From: Antedon mediterranea
Taxonomy: Eukaryota > Echinodermata > Crinoidea > Comatulida > Antedonidae
DNA length: 64,000 bases
Direction: 5' to 3'
Assembly: GCF_964355755.1 (NCBI RefSeq)
Contig: NC_092678.1
Span: 11,816,922 to 11,880,921, forward strand
The notes beneath the pieces were generated by a model that was not told where the DNA came from, did not search any database, and worked only from the letters and a program-made list of their open reading frames with translations. Shown here piece after piece: positions 37,801 through 50,500 of this stretch. A program made the translations under genes and the position numbers. Numbering within the stretch: position 1 is the stretch's first letter; every line of letters begins with the position of its first letter.

Positions 37801-40800
37801 TTAAAAATTAAAAAAATTCAAGTTTTAAAAACGATTTTTTTATAAACCTGAAATTAGACACTTACTGAAGAATCACCCAGCCATGTATTTAAAGAATTAC
37901 AACTTTGAATGGATTAGAAGCCATTTTTATGTCCAAAAGTAGTTGGACACAAAGATGGCTGATAGTGTCCCACGTGACTTTCTAAAACAATGAACAGGAG
38001 GTTGCAACTCTCTTATTAAGAAGGATTAATCAATGAGGCTAGCCTGGTAAAAATTATGATGACTGCTAGTCTTGCCTGTGGGTTCAGCTGGAAGGGTTAC
38101 CCTCTCTAAATAAAGTGGAAATGAAATGACAGAAAATAATTTAGTGTTTCAAACCTACCAGGACACTTTGTTTATCATCCATTGTTCCTCTTCCATAAAT
38201 AAATCCATCATCTTCAATTCCTTGGAAAGGGGGAACCGACCACATCGATTCTTCCACTGGGACAACGTCCAGATGAGCACATAACAGATATGGTGTTAAT
38301 TGAGAGGATGACCCCTTCACAGTATATAAAAGACTGTATTCATTGATTACTTCTAGGCTCACAAGGACAGATGAGTGGATCAAAGGATACTCTACAAAAT
38401 CAAACAATTTACATCTCTTTTGTATGTTTTGCATTCTGTAATGAATATTCAATAATTTTGATGGTTTTTTGTTGTTGCAATAATTCCATTTTAAAAAGAA
38501 CTTCCTGTTTAAAAGAAAAATCCACTTACTTATTTTTTAAAGAATATCAAGGAAATCCCCTCCTAAAACGCTAATCGTCGTTAGACATTGCGCGTCTTAC
38601 TTGTGTTCGCCACTCAGTACGTTTTTGAGCTAGCATGTGTATAGGTCCGCGTGTGAAAAGTTCTGTTTCCTTTTTTATGTTTGCCATCCATGTTGTTTTT
38701 GGTCTTCCTTTTGGTTTTTTGGTCTTTCTCTGAGCCTCTCCGAGTGCGATCTTAGCTGGTGTGTTTTCATTTAAACGGAGCAGGTGACCATACTATGTCA
38801 GCCTTCTTTTCTTTATGTTCTTACTCCACTCATTTTCTCCTGTTCTTTTGTACAAATCTTCATTTTTTATTTTCTCCGGCCACCTTATACCTATTATTCT
38901 CTTTAGGAATTTTCTTTGAAAGACATCGATTTCGCTTTTTAGTGATGCTGTCATTGTCCACAGTTCACAATTATACAGAAAGATGCTTGTAATGTATACG
39001 TTGAAGACTCTCATTTTCAGGTTTATTGTTATTTTTCTATTTTGGAGTATGTGATTTATCTTGCTGAAAGCTGCTAATGCGAGACGTTTTCTGTTATTAA
39101 CATCCTCTCTGGTTCCCAATTTACTTCCAAGGAATTTGCAGTTTCGCCAGTCTTCATTTCCTTTCCTTTTTATTTTAAAATCTTCGGTTTTTGACGGGTT
39201 AACTTTTAGATTATAGTCTTGTAGATACCGTGGAATGTCTGTATTTATTTCATTTATATATTCTTGTGAGGTAGATACAAAAGATATGTCATCTGCATAT
39301 TGAATGTTTAATGTAAATTCAGGTGTATATTGTTTTTGTTGACGTTGCTCTTGTTCATATTTTTGTAGGATATGTGCTAGATATGTAATGAAAAGGATGG
39401 GACTAAGACAGTCTCCCTGTGGTACTCCTATGTTTGATTTAATTGGGTCGCCTATTTCCTTTCCAATCCTTACTCTAAGATCTACTTGTTCTATGAGAAT
39501 TTTGATAATATTTAGCTCTTCTGGTTCAAGGATGTGAGATATTATATCAATTAATTTTTTCCTGTCTACAGTATCAAAAGCACTGCTCATGTCTAACATG
39601 AGTACATTTATTTCGTAGTCTGATGATGTGATTGCTTTTTCTGCTAGTGTTCGGAGAGTAAACACATGTTCAGTGACACTCCTTCCTTTACAGTATGCTG
39701 CCAGTGAGGGTGGTATAATGGTCTCAAGCTTATCATCAATTCTATTTATAAGGCAAATGGCCAAAACTTTTCTAATGATATTTAGGAGGACAACTGGTCT
39801 AAGGTTCTTTACGATACCCTTTTGTTTGCCTGGTTTATGTAATGGAACTATGATACCTTCTGTGATATCATGGGGCGCCTTTCCTGTCATAACCATATCA
39901 TTAAACATAGTTGCAATACTACTGAAAATGTTGTCAGGTGCATATTTTATAAGTTCAGAGTGAACCTCATCTGGCCCTGGGCTCTTCCCATTTTTCAGTT
40001 TCTTGGCAGCTAATTTAATTTCTTCTATCTTAAATGGATGTTTCATCCTTATCTTATCAATTCCTAGGTTCTTCTCAACTCCTTTCTTCTCATAGACTTC
40101 TCTGAAATAACTTGTTACAATTTTTACTTGTTCTGTTTCATTGGTAATTATGCTATTTCTACAGTCGTATACAAAACTTTTATCCGTTTTTTCTGTTCTT
40201 TTTAGATGTCTTATTGCTTGAAACATTTTATTTGGTTCATCTTTTATTTTCTCAAGTTCTTCAATTTGTCTACTTATTGTTTTTTCTTCCTCATATTTTA
40301 TCCTACTATGAATTTCCTTAAGTACTATATTTCGTTGTTTTTTCATTTTAATCCTATCATCATTTTGTTTGCATGCATTTATTTCTAGCCTAAGTTTCTT
40401 TTGTTTCTGAGAAAGTTTCTTAATTTCATCATTTTGTATTTTATTTGCTCTTCGAGTTTCTTTAAATCCTACTACTGTACATTTATTGCTGCATCTTTAC
40501 AGACGTCTGCAATAAGCCCCCATCGTTTAAAAGTGTCAACGTTAGTTAGCTTATCTGTATCTAAAGACTCTTTCACTTTATTCTGGTATTTTTCTTGATT
40601 AGTCCTTTCATTTAATTTTTCTACGTCAATTACTCTACACTTCTTTTTTTGTTTCATCTTAAAATATTGCAACCTAAGTTGTGTTTTTACTATTCTATGA
40701 TCAGTTTCTACATCAATTCCGCTGTAAGATCTAGAGTTAGTGACAAAATTAAAATTTCTCTTCCTAATCATAATGTAATCTACTTGATTTCTATAGGGAT

Positions 40801-42436
40801 TTCTACGTGGCGTACCGTCCTTGTCATTATGTGGTTTAACCCTGACTGGCATAACCCATGTCATTCTATGTGACATTTTGTGTTCGAACATAGTATTCAT
40901 GAGTAGGAGTTTATGTCTCATTGCCATCTCCAAAAGTGCTATTCCATTGCTGTTTAGTGTTCCTTTACTATGTTGGCCCATGCATTGTGCAAACCCCTGA
41001 TGGTACCCAGATCCGGTCTTAGCATTCATGTCCCCCGCAATGATTAGTAGGTTTCTATTGCTAACAGTAACACTGTTTATAATGCTCTCGAGTTCGTCAT
41101 AATATTGCTCCCTAATTGCTGGATGCTTTTCACTTACACTTAGCGTGTGCGCATATGTTGAAATAAAATTTACATACCTCTGTTTTCTTGAATTTTCTCC
41201 CTTTATCCTAAAAATAGCCATACACGTTCTATCAGAGAATCGTTTAAATTTAGCACACAAACCCTTCTGTATACCTACACCGTGATGCGCATTCTTTTCC
41301 GATCCCGTATGGAAAAGCTCATATTTATCTTCTCCTATGCCAGGCAGGTCAATAACACCTGTTCCATGCAGGTGAGTCTCTTGCACGCCGAGTACTTGTA
41401 CATTGTATCGTAGTAGGTCTGAGGCTAGGTCCTTCTTCTTTTTGTGAGGTCTAATTCCTGTAACATTCAGGCTTCCAAAAGCTAGATTTTCACATATACG
41501 GCGACTAATACACATATTGCTTGCTTTTCAAAACGCACGGAGGGCGAAAATACTGTGAGATTTAGACGTTTTTGATGTTATTATTCTTAGTGTTTCTAAG
41601 CTAGTGCGGCGTCACCCAACACTTCCCCAAGGAAATAATCAAGCAAAATTGTATTCTAACCATAATGAAATAGATATTCAATATGGTGGATTAGAGTTGT
41701 TTTGGTGTCATTTATTGTGATAAAACTTGACATTTTATGATAGAAATACTATATATACTGTAAAAATAAAAGATGCCCAAGGTCAGCATTAATGTTGTTT
41801 TTGTGCATGATTGATTCTACACACTGATTGGCCAGAAGTTATACCAGCTCTTCATAATATAATGGATAACAAATGCAACAGCTTTATGACACACAAATAA
41901 ATTTCCTGCTTATGAAAATAAGTAACAGGTCTAAGACATCTAGACTCAACTCTTGGGAAGACGGAGAAACAAAGGTTTACCTACCTTCTTGAGGATCAAA
42001 AACAAAGGCTAGGCTAGACCATACATGAGTGAGGTGACCCATAAACTAAATGTATACTGACGACGTAGGCTAGGCCTAGGCCGGATAGGCCTACGTACGA
42101 GGCCTGGGAAGAGTGAAACTCTGCCCTCTTAAACTAAGCACTGGATCTTACTACTTTAAACTTGCCTTTTGAAAGGAATTCTCGAAATCTGATGAGCTCT
42201 GATTTGTTAGATCTTGAATAATCTGTATATGAAATTGTTTGAAATTGAACAGCATTTTGCAGGCGGCCAATGAGATGGTCGTCAGCTTGAATAAAGTCCG
42301 TGTTTATCGATGGCACTTGTTGAACATGCTGGGGTTGCTCTGTACTTAGAATAACCATTCTAAGTAGGCAAATCGTAAATAAACAACCTAATATTACTAG
42401 TAATGCCTTTCCAATAATGTGTATGATACTCGCCAT
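29958..42436 (-). CDS. PM20D1: PM20D1, N-fatty-acyl-amino acid synthase/hydrolase (M20 peptidase)
   Basis: Eleven minus-strand exons: 42166-42436, 38159-38391, 36082-36168, 35270-35406, 34369-34491, 33742-33817, 33453-33514, 32844-32922, 32651-32722, 32326-32494, 29958-30187. Together 1539 nt (512 aa plus stop); the human protein is about 500 aa. Phases all agree. The N-terminus has a hydrophobic stretch (ALLVILGCLFTICLL), a signal peptide or signal anchor. M20 active-site residues are present: AHLDVV (His130, Asp132), GRGTMDDK (Asp162), GHDEE (Glu196/Glu197), DEG (Asp224) and RFHGNDER (His472). The SSIPPKETNIG motif of the lid domain is also clear. By family knowledge the secreted enzyme makes and breaks N-acyl amino acids, which act as uncouplers. 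All introns are GT-AG except intron 1, whose donor is AAAG|GCAAGT. The gene looks intact despite large intron insertions. Confidence 0.95.
30268..32318. repeat. 41-bp minisatellite filling the last PM20D1 intron, about 50 copies
   Basis: Plus-strand unit GCTAGTGAGAGAGGGTAGGT plus TTAGTAAGACATCTACAAGTT. Variants include short units (GCTAGGGTAGGTTTAG) and a marked block containing GGGTTGGTTTAGTAGGACAT that occurs twice, at about 31050 and 32010 (958 bp apart), showing a segmental copy inside the array. The array runs from 6 nt inside the donor of exon 10 to about 80 nt from the acceptor of exon 11. Confidence 0.97.
34830..34859. repeat. TA dinucleotide microsatellite
   Basis: About 15 TA units in the PM20D1 intron between the exons at 35270 and 34491. 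Confidence 0.95.
36342..37878. mobile_element. 1.5-kb TIR element rich in CCGTCA motifs
   Basis: ATTCTTCAGTAAGTGTCTAA near the left end is matched, inverted, at the right end, within a TIR of about 25 bp that has one mismatch. AGCC at 36338-36341 and 37879-37882 fits a 4-bp target duplication. The interior has many copies of TCCGTCAC in both orientations near 37020-37340 and 37670. The longest frame is about 60 codons, so no transposase. It sits in PM20D1 intron 2. A hAT-like CAGGGGCCGATCCAG lies just outside at 36283. Confidence 0.75.
38571..40346 (-). pseudogene. RTE reverse transcriptase, one in-frame stop
   Basis: Open from about 40460 through 38796 and, after a TAG at 38793-38795, open again in the same frame to a stop at 38571. 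RT landmarks: KNGKSPGPDEVHSELIK, PLHKPGK, LLNIIRKVLA, LMLDMSSAFDTVDR, GVPQGDCLSPILF, QYADDISF and FLGSKLG. The C-terminal part carries the GHLLRL and WRTQVRRAMSNDD region usual for the 'craniofacial development protein 2-like' RTE group. The TAG falls where the family normally has a tryptophan in RRLxWxGH. Confidence 0.9.
40472..41515 (-). pseudogene. RTE apurinic-type endonuclease
   Basis: 347 codons. Endonuclease/exonuclease/phosphatase signatures: FGSLNVTGIR, LGVQETHL, ISTYAHTL, IIAGDMNAKTG, NQVDYIMIRKR and SGIDVETDHRIV. A stop at 40472 and a shift of frame separate it from the downstream RT. In intact RTE elements both lie in one ORF, so this is most likely a small indel near 40470-40480. 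Confidence 0.9.
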
Positions 42437-44569
42437 TTCAAGGCTTCCTCCGTCCGTTGCGTCTTGTTGTAGGGCTAACAGAGTTGTTGCAACCTATGAA
42501 CTCATTATCACAAATAAATGAACGTGATCCAGGGACGCAAATAGGCGGCGTTTGTCACAGAAATCGGTATATCAAAGGATTTTTTGTTTATACTGTACTG
42601 GTACCTATGAATTTGTTGTGCAATAGTCTAGCTAGTTCACATTACCTTGTATGAAAAACCACAAACACATTTTAATACCACCTGTAATTAATATGCTTGT
42701 AATATGATTTTTAATGATATATTGTCCCTCAAAAAAATAATTTGTACATATTTTTTATTTGGGAAATGCCATTTGAATGACATTATTAATAGTTTCACTT
42801 TGACAAAAAATTGGATCGAAAATGATTTACCTGTAATTTTAAGCAAAAAAAATAGTATTTAATAGTAGACAATGGTTTTGGTTAAATTTAATCATTTATT
42901 TTGTCTTTTTGAAAGCGAGTGAAATCACTGTCACCAAAATGGCCTATTCAAAGTCTGATTTTATTAATCTTAATTTAACTGTTCTAAATCTACAAAAACA
43001 ATTTATTTTGTTTATATTGTTGTAATATTATCAATACAAGAAATACAGGCCTACCAATTTTTGTCTTAGTCTTAGCGCAAAATATAAACTGAGTGGCATA
43101 GCTGGGGCAGAATTGTTATTGCTGAGTAGGTATGTGAATCCAGAAAAATAAAGATTATTTAATACACACACAGTGAATTTGTTTATATTGTATACAAAAT
43201 TCAAAACACCAGATGCCATAGGGGAAATCTTACAGAATATTCATTACTACTGTACTACTACTACTACTACTACTTAGTCACTAATTATTATTGTCCTCCC
43301 AAAACATGAAAAACAAAGATTAATAAAATCAGAATTTGAATAGTCTGTTTAAATCAATCACTTTCGTAGGAAAGAAAAGAGCCAAGGGCAGCCAATTTGA
43401 CTATTTTAATTTAGGGTAACAATTTTTTGGTGTTAAAAGTGACTAACTATTATGTAACATCTCTGCAAGTTCCTTATGTATGTACATACAACAAAGACAA
43501 CACATTTGAGATCAAGCTTATTTTATTATGCAAACTCTTCAGTAAATAAGTCAACTTTATGTTTTGCATTTAAACATTTATTTACCTACAATGTCATGGT
43601 AACAAAATAAAAGGTGATACATATGTTATTCTTATATATCAGTTGAAAATATATATAAGCAAAAAAGTTATAAGTTACTACTCTTCTAATAAATATAAAA
43701 GCTGTATAAAAAATATAAACATCTTTATTAGACATAATTATTAAATGAAAGAATACTAAAGTCTATATTCTGAAAAATATCAAGGTAAGTATTTCAAGAT
43801 GTAATTTATATTGCAATTTTGTATTGTAATTTTTATTCCTTGAAGTAAAAAATAAATGTATGCTTTCAATAGCATATTTAAAATGTGCGCAATTACACAC
43901 ATCAATCTAATACTACCGCATAAGAAAGTTGACCAGATGTGGTTGGTTATGGTAGAAATACAAGCCTCTTTATTGCAGTGTTTTAAGTCGGTGTAAACCG
44001 ATTTGAAAAAATACAAAATCGCATAATCTATTCTGAACTATATATAGCTAGATTGCTGGGCTTGCGGAGTTTGCTAATGGCTGGAGGTATTCAGTATATA
44101 AAACACAAATTAATGGCAGTTGTATTGTGAAATGATTCAGGTAGCCCATAGGTTTCTTGAGACTATACTGTATATCCCTCCACTAAGCATGTCATGTCAT
44201 AGTTCAACCTCAAAGGCTTGGGCTAATATTATGACAACCCAGTCAATAATTCCACAAACCACAAGTAACATTGATGTGAAATATATGTTGTGTTTCCATA
44301 AAGATAAACCAATGTTTAGCCTTAATATTATATTTACACTCTAGCTTGACAGATACAGTATAATAATAAAAATGAAAATTAAATACTATGCAGTTAGTGT
44401 CATGGAATGGAAGACCTTTTTAATACCCTTGATACAATATTGTTATAAACATTAGAATTAAACTATGGAGAAAAATGAGAGCATTGGAAGTGTAGCTTTC
44501 TTCTAAAATGTTCAACATATTCTCAGTATGTTACTATGTACGAGTCTTGATTGTCAACCTGCAGGCTGG
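42437..44569. other. Intergenic: PM20D1 5' flank and 3' end of the FAS1 gene
   Basis: PM20D1 starts at 42436 on the minus strand. The 3' UTR of the FAS1 gene should lie left of 44570. A MITE pair is at 42890-43385. A 24-codon hydrophobic frame near 44310-44200 (minus, MLLVVCGIIDW...) looks incidental. I cannot place a core promoter. Confidence 0.4.
42890..43385. mobile_element. Inverted pair of MITE-like arms
   Basis: CTATTCAAAGTCTGATTTTA near 42945 is mirrored by TAAAATCAGAATTTGAATAG near 43325. ATTGTCCTCCCAAAAC near 43290 matches, inverted, the GGAGGACAAT of the copy near 2842. A TAC/ACT microsatellite lies between the arms (43247-43275). Confidence 0.55.
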
Positions 44570-47500
44570 TTAAATGCAGTCATCATCATTCAACATAATG
44601 CATTGTTTCTGTAAGATAAAAAATAATTATATTAATAGTAAGCATTCCTAAAAACCTAGATAGATTACAGTTTGTTATGAGCTTTGGGATTAGTACCATT
44701 TAGTAGTGTCTTTGAGATTGATAGACATGGTACCATTTAGTAGTGTCTTTGAGATTGGTAGACATGGTAACATTTAGTAGTGCCTTTGAGATTGGTAGAC
44801 ATGGTACCATTCAGTAGTGTCTTTGAGATTGATAGACATGGTACCATTTAGTAGTGTCTTTGAGATTGATAGACATAGTACCATTTAGTAGTGCCTTTGA
44901 GATTGGTAGACATGGTACCATTTAGTAGTGTCTTTGAGATTGGTAGACATGGTACCATTTAGTAGTGTCTTTGAGATTGGTAGACATGGTACCATTTAGT
45001 AGTGTCTTTGAGATTGGTAGACATAGTACCATTTAGTAGTGTCTTTGAGATTGGTAGACATGGTACCATTCAGTAGTGTCTTTGAGATTGGTAGACATAG
45101 TACCATTCAGTAGTGCCTTTGAGATTGGTAGACATGGTACCATTTAGTAGTGTCTTTGAGATTGATAGACATAGTACCATTTAGTAGTGTCTTTGAGATT
45201 GATAGACATGGTACCATTAGTAGTGCCTTTGAGATTGGTAGACATGGTACCATTTAGTAGTGCCTTTGAGATTGGTAGACATGGTACCATTCAGTAGTGT
45301 CTTTGAGATTGGTAGACATGGTACCATTCAGTAGTGCCTTTGAGATTGGTAGACATGGTACCATTTAGTAGTGCCTTTGAGATTGGTAGACATGGTACCA
45401 TTCAGTAGTGTCTTTGAGATTGGTAGACATGGTACCATTTAGTAGTGCCTTTGAGATTGGTAGACATGGTACCATTTAGTAGTGCCTTTGAGATTGGTAG
45501 ACATGGTACCATTTAGTAGTGTCTTTGAGATTGGTAGACATGGTACCATTTAGCAGTGCCTTTGAGATTGGTAGACATGGTACCATTCAGTAGTGCCTTT
45601 GAGATTGGTAGACATGGTACCATTTAGTGTGGTCCTTAAGGCTGTGTGCATGGTCCAGTAGGTAATGAAGCATAGGGATTGATAGACACAGTGTAGTTCC
45701 TATAAACTGGGGTCTAATAGATGGGTAGACATAGAAAGTACATTATTGTAATATAATGTGTTGCGTTGTTGAGGTACTAATGAAGACTCTGACTCGCTTG
45801 ACTGTCGTAACACATTGTTTATTCAGTATAATACTTCAGTACAATATACAACTATAAGTATAGATAAGGAACGGACGATCAATGATGCTGTCAGTGAGGT
45901 GTGAGGTGCGTAGGTCTGCTTCTGGAGAAGTGGCTGTAAGGTGTGTGCTCCGTGAGGTGGCTGTAAGGTGTGTCTGGGCCCTTCTGAAACTTGGGAGTAT
46001 ATTGGCTCAGTTCATTTGCATAATGTCACTACGTAATCTGTGAGGGTAACGATTGGTCCTAAGTTGATCCAGGGGTGTTTAAGTGGGAGTGATTAACGGT
46101 ATAATAAGGTATTTCTGTGATGGATGACACTGTCAAATCTGTACTTAAATAGTGTCGATCACTCCTGGTTTAACGATGGGAAAAGTCACAAAATTAAGCT
46201 AAGTGTTTTCTTTAGGGATTCTATTATAAACTAAATGGTCATTAAAACATCTGGACAAACTCTCCTTTGGACTTTCTGGGTCAAGTTTGTGAACCTATTT
46301 GAATTCCGATACAAAGGTCAATTTCTTAAATATAAAAGTATATCATTGTATTACATCCCTCTGTTTCCCTTTTTTTCTAATCTATTTAACATATAAAATG
46401 GTTATAATAGTGGCATGCAAAATTAAAGTTATATAAAAGAAAAAAAACATTATTATACATATATGCAAAATTGAGTTAGCCAAAACCATTGACTCTGAAG
46501 TGTAACCTTATCACTTTCACTCTCTCTCTTCTCTCTCTTTAAAAAAATGAAATTAAAAATGAATTTGGTATAAAATTTGCGTAAATCAAACATAAATCAG
46601 TTAAAAATAAAAATACAAAACTTAAAAATAGTATGTTACATTGAACATACACTCATCGCGTTCTAGTGGCCTTCAAACATAAATCATCAAATTAAAACAT
46701 AAAACTCAAGAAAACTGTGGCTGATTAGCCTAAAATCAAAATATCAAACTTAATCACTTAAAACTTTAAAGAAACAAATGTGTGTGTCCCGTTGACACAA
46801 ACTTATCCACAATATATCGTTATCGTCACAACTTTATCGATTTAAGCATCTATATTTACAGGTAATTACGATTTCAATCGGTCGACAAATTCGACTTTTG
46901 TACTCAATGTCAAAAAAATTACAATTAAAAGTACTAAGAAAATCTCCTGTTATTGTATATCAATTAATTAATGCTTGAGATTAACGACTCAAAGGTTAAA
47001 CAAAATATTTGTTACAAAATGATTGTCGTTCTTTTTAATATCTCAATATATCGATCATTCAAAATTCAAAATTAATCATTATCAAACTCGTTACAAAATC
47101 AATACTTAAACATAATTTTAATTCTCTTTTAACTGAAATCACATCATTACTAAACAAATCTCATCAAATACGTAGACTATGCTATCAATAATTTAGCAAA
47201 TGTCGTAATTTAAAAAATAATCTTGCAAAAAAAATTAAATCAGTAATTCGTTGCATTATACAAACGTTTTATGAATCGTTTTGGCGATCCACTTATCGGT
47301 ATCTGTTTATCATTAATGATCTCTTTAATTAATTTATCTGTATCGTTATATCTGTCAATATTCCACCAAAATTTGCGATCATTAGATTCGTGTTTTGTTT
47401 TATCGGTGTTGCGTTTAGCTGAAGTCGGTTTTGAATATGAAACTAAAACTTGGAAATGTCCTGCTTTAAATCTACCTCGGTTTAATGTCATATTTGAATC

Positions 47501-50500
47501 ATTAGGTGCTGTCATAATTAGATTAGTTTGTTCCTTGATTTGTTGTTCTTTCATTTGGAATGGGGCTGCTAATCCCATGTTATTCTCTACACAGTCAATG
47601 TAAGGTTGCAAGTTAAGGGGTTCTATCTTAGTTGGAGGTATAACTATTGATGGAGAAATGCTTACAGACCTTCGTTTTGCGGATGACGTGGCATTGATTT
47701 CAACATCAGTTGCAGATATGAAAAACCAACTCTCAAGTCTGAATAAGGAGAGTAAATCAATCGGACTAACTATGCACAAAGACAAAACAAAATACATGAC
47801 TAACTTTGACACACAGGAAGACATTGAAATAGAGGGCCGGAAACTAGAAAAAGTGGAAGAATATAAATATCTAGGACAAACACTGAAAATGGAAGACACC
47901 ACGAAGGAAGAAGTTATGTTAAGAATAAAAGCAGGATGGATGAATTTTGGCAGACACAAACACATGTTGACTGACAAGAGTATACCAATGTCACTGAGAA
48001 AGAAATTATTTAACCAATGTGTGCTATCAAGTATGACATATGGTTCAGAGACATGGGCAATAACAAAGGAACTTGAACAGAAACTTACAACTACTCAAAG
48101 AGCAATGGAAAGGAAGATGATGAACTTATCGCTTCGAGACAGGGTAAATCATACAATCATAAGAAAAAAGACAGGTGTTACAGATATAATGGAGAAAGTA
48201 AGACAATCAAAATGGAGATGGGCTGGGCATGTGGCGAGATTTCAAGATAATAGATGGACATACAGATTAACAGAATGGCAACCAAGGGTAGGAAAGAGGA
48301 AAAGAGGAAGACAAAAAAGAAGGTGGAGAGATGATCTAACAACATACATTGGAACGGCTGCATGGACTAGGACAGCAAGAATTAGACAGAAATGGAAATG
48401 TTATGAGGAGGGCTTCATTCAACAATGGATGAACTAATTGCCTAGATAGATAGATAGATCTTAGTTGGATGTGTAAGGGTATCTGATTGCAATTGGGCGG
48501 GTGTCCTATCATGTTCGTCTACAAATTCAACATTGATTTCGTCATTTACTACATTAATGGTGTTTTGGATTTTATCGTTATTATCATCAGTGGGTTCATT
48601 CAACAATTGTTTAAGTTTTTGTAGATGTGTAACATTTTTGCGTTCTTTGGGTGTTCTCATAAAACAGGGTTTCAGTCTGTTATAATTGAATACGTCGCGA
48701 AGTATTTATCCTTTAATCGTCGCTAGGATGTAGTGTGTTCTGTCTAGTACTTCATGAATCACTAATGGTCCGACCCATTCTGCGGCGATTTTCTTTTAAT
48801 TTGCCGTTAGTGATGATGATGTTGGCTTGTATAAATATACGAGTTGTCCTACTGAGTAAATTGGACTTTTTTCTAAGCGTTGGGAAATTTTTGAGTTTTG
48901 GACGTTTTGTTGTGTTCGCTGTAATTGTAGCATTGTCTGTGAAATGTTTTGAAATTTCTTCTTGAGGTGTTCAAAGTATTCTTCATAGGAATGAGACAAT
49001 CCTGAAATAGGGTTAAATGCTAATGAGGTCAAACTTGGAGGTTGGCGGCCAAAAACTAATTCGTAAGGGGAGTGGTTTCCTAAATGTGGGGATGAAAACG
49101 AGTTATAAGCATAACATGTTGTTGATACAAATCTAACCCAATCTGTTCCGAATTGGTTAAGGTTGACCTTTAACAGGTCCGATACAGTGCGGATATGACG
49201 TTCAACTTGTAAACTACCGTGATTGTGGACGCTGATGATTTTCCTATCAATATTAAGGGTGTTACATAATAGTGTTAATAATTTTCCTGTAAGGGAGGTT
49301 GCTGCATCTGAAATAAGACGAGATGGGGGTCCAAAAATACTGATGACCTTTTGAATTAGTGCTTCACAAATTGTTTCGGCATCAATGGATTTCAAAGGTA
49401 CACAAATCAAAAATCTAGTTATCTCATCACATACTACCATAATATGTTTAAAACCTGAAGGCGATGTTGGCATACTCTTAAAATCTAGGCTGAGTGTATG
49501 AAAGGGACGGTAAGTTGCTGGTACTCGATCGTGTAAAGGACGTAATTTATCGGTTTTGGGACGAAATTGTTGACATCTAAGACACGCTTGGGTATAATTG
49601 TTGACTTTCTCGAACATAAGAGGCATGTAAAATAATTTCCTAATAGTAAGGTAAGTACGCATCGTACCTTGGTGGCTACTTAACAAATTGTCGTGATACT
49701 GAGAAATAACAGTCTCTGCTAAGTTTTCAGGAACAGCTAATTGCAATACAAATTCTCCACCTTTATCTTGGAAAAATAAACGGAATAGTAAACCGTTGCA
49801 CAATATGTACTGCTCTGACTTATTCTGAACTGCACGAGCTGCTTTCTTATCAGCTGGAAGGATATCATGAACTAAATAATCGTAAACTGGCTTAAAAAAT
49901 GGTGAAGTTTCTTGTTCAACACGTAATTGTTTAACATCTACTGGGAGGTTATAATCTCTAATTATCTTTCTTTGAATAACATCCATTAATCTATCTAAGT
50001 CTTGTTGTTTTGGGATGTGTGCTGACTTAAATTCAGTTATGTTGGGTACTAGTGGTTTGGGCGATGTATACAATTCAACTGGTACATTTCGATGTGTAGT
50101 GTCTTTGCTTTGTTTATTTTTGTCTACTAGTCGTTCCTCTGGAGGTTGTCGAATGTTTACATTACGTATTGGGGGTGGTGTTACGATGGGTGGCGTTGTG
50201 ATGGGCGGTGATCGATGTGCGTTTGTTTGTTGTCTCGTGATTATTTGCGGTGTAGCGGTAGGTTGAGGTGTAGGTCGCGTGTTTGTTGTCACTGGGTTTT
50301 GATTAATGACGGGCGTTTGTACTGGTTTGGGTTTATGTAGGTCAGGTATATTTATTCCCATTTTCTTGGCGTATGACCTTGTTACTGGTCTGCAAGTAGA
50401 TGTGTTTGTAATCGGGTTAAGAGATTCAGTCTCTGTAATATTAAATGCAATGGGTACAACTTGATCAATTTCGGAATCGTCGTCACGAGGGGCTCGGGAG

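Larger units (their letters stand above)
38557..41627 (-). mobile_element. Near full-length RTE-type LINE in PM20D1 intron 1
   Basis: 3071 bp, same strand as PM20D1, flanked by the 9-bp direct repeat CAAGGAAAT at 38548-38556 and 41628-41636. It encodes an apurinic-type endonuclease followed by a reverse transcriptase, with a very short 3' UTR (14 nt after the final stop). This size and layout are those of RTE elements. There is one frame break and one in-frame stop, so it is not autonomous as read. Confidence 0.93.

Noticed and set aside
42457-42654. Plus-strand 65-codon frame upstream of PM20D1
   Set aside because: No domain, no splice context; probably chance in the 5' flank.
43780-44016. 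Minus-strand 78-codon frame near the FAS1 3' end
   Set aside because: Likely 3' UTR or intergenic; no acceptor and no link in phase to the FAS1 exons.
47658-47977. Minus-strand frame antisense to the nested LINE, seemingly continuous with the Gypsy ORF
   Set aside because: The part opposite the LINE is a shadow; only the stretch left of 47637 is Gypsy sequence, as the 12-bp duplication shows.
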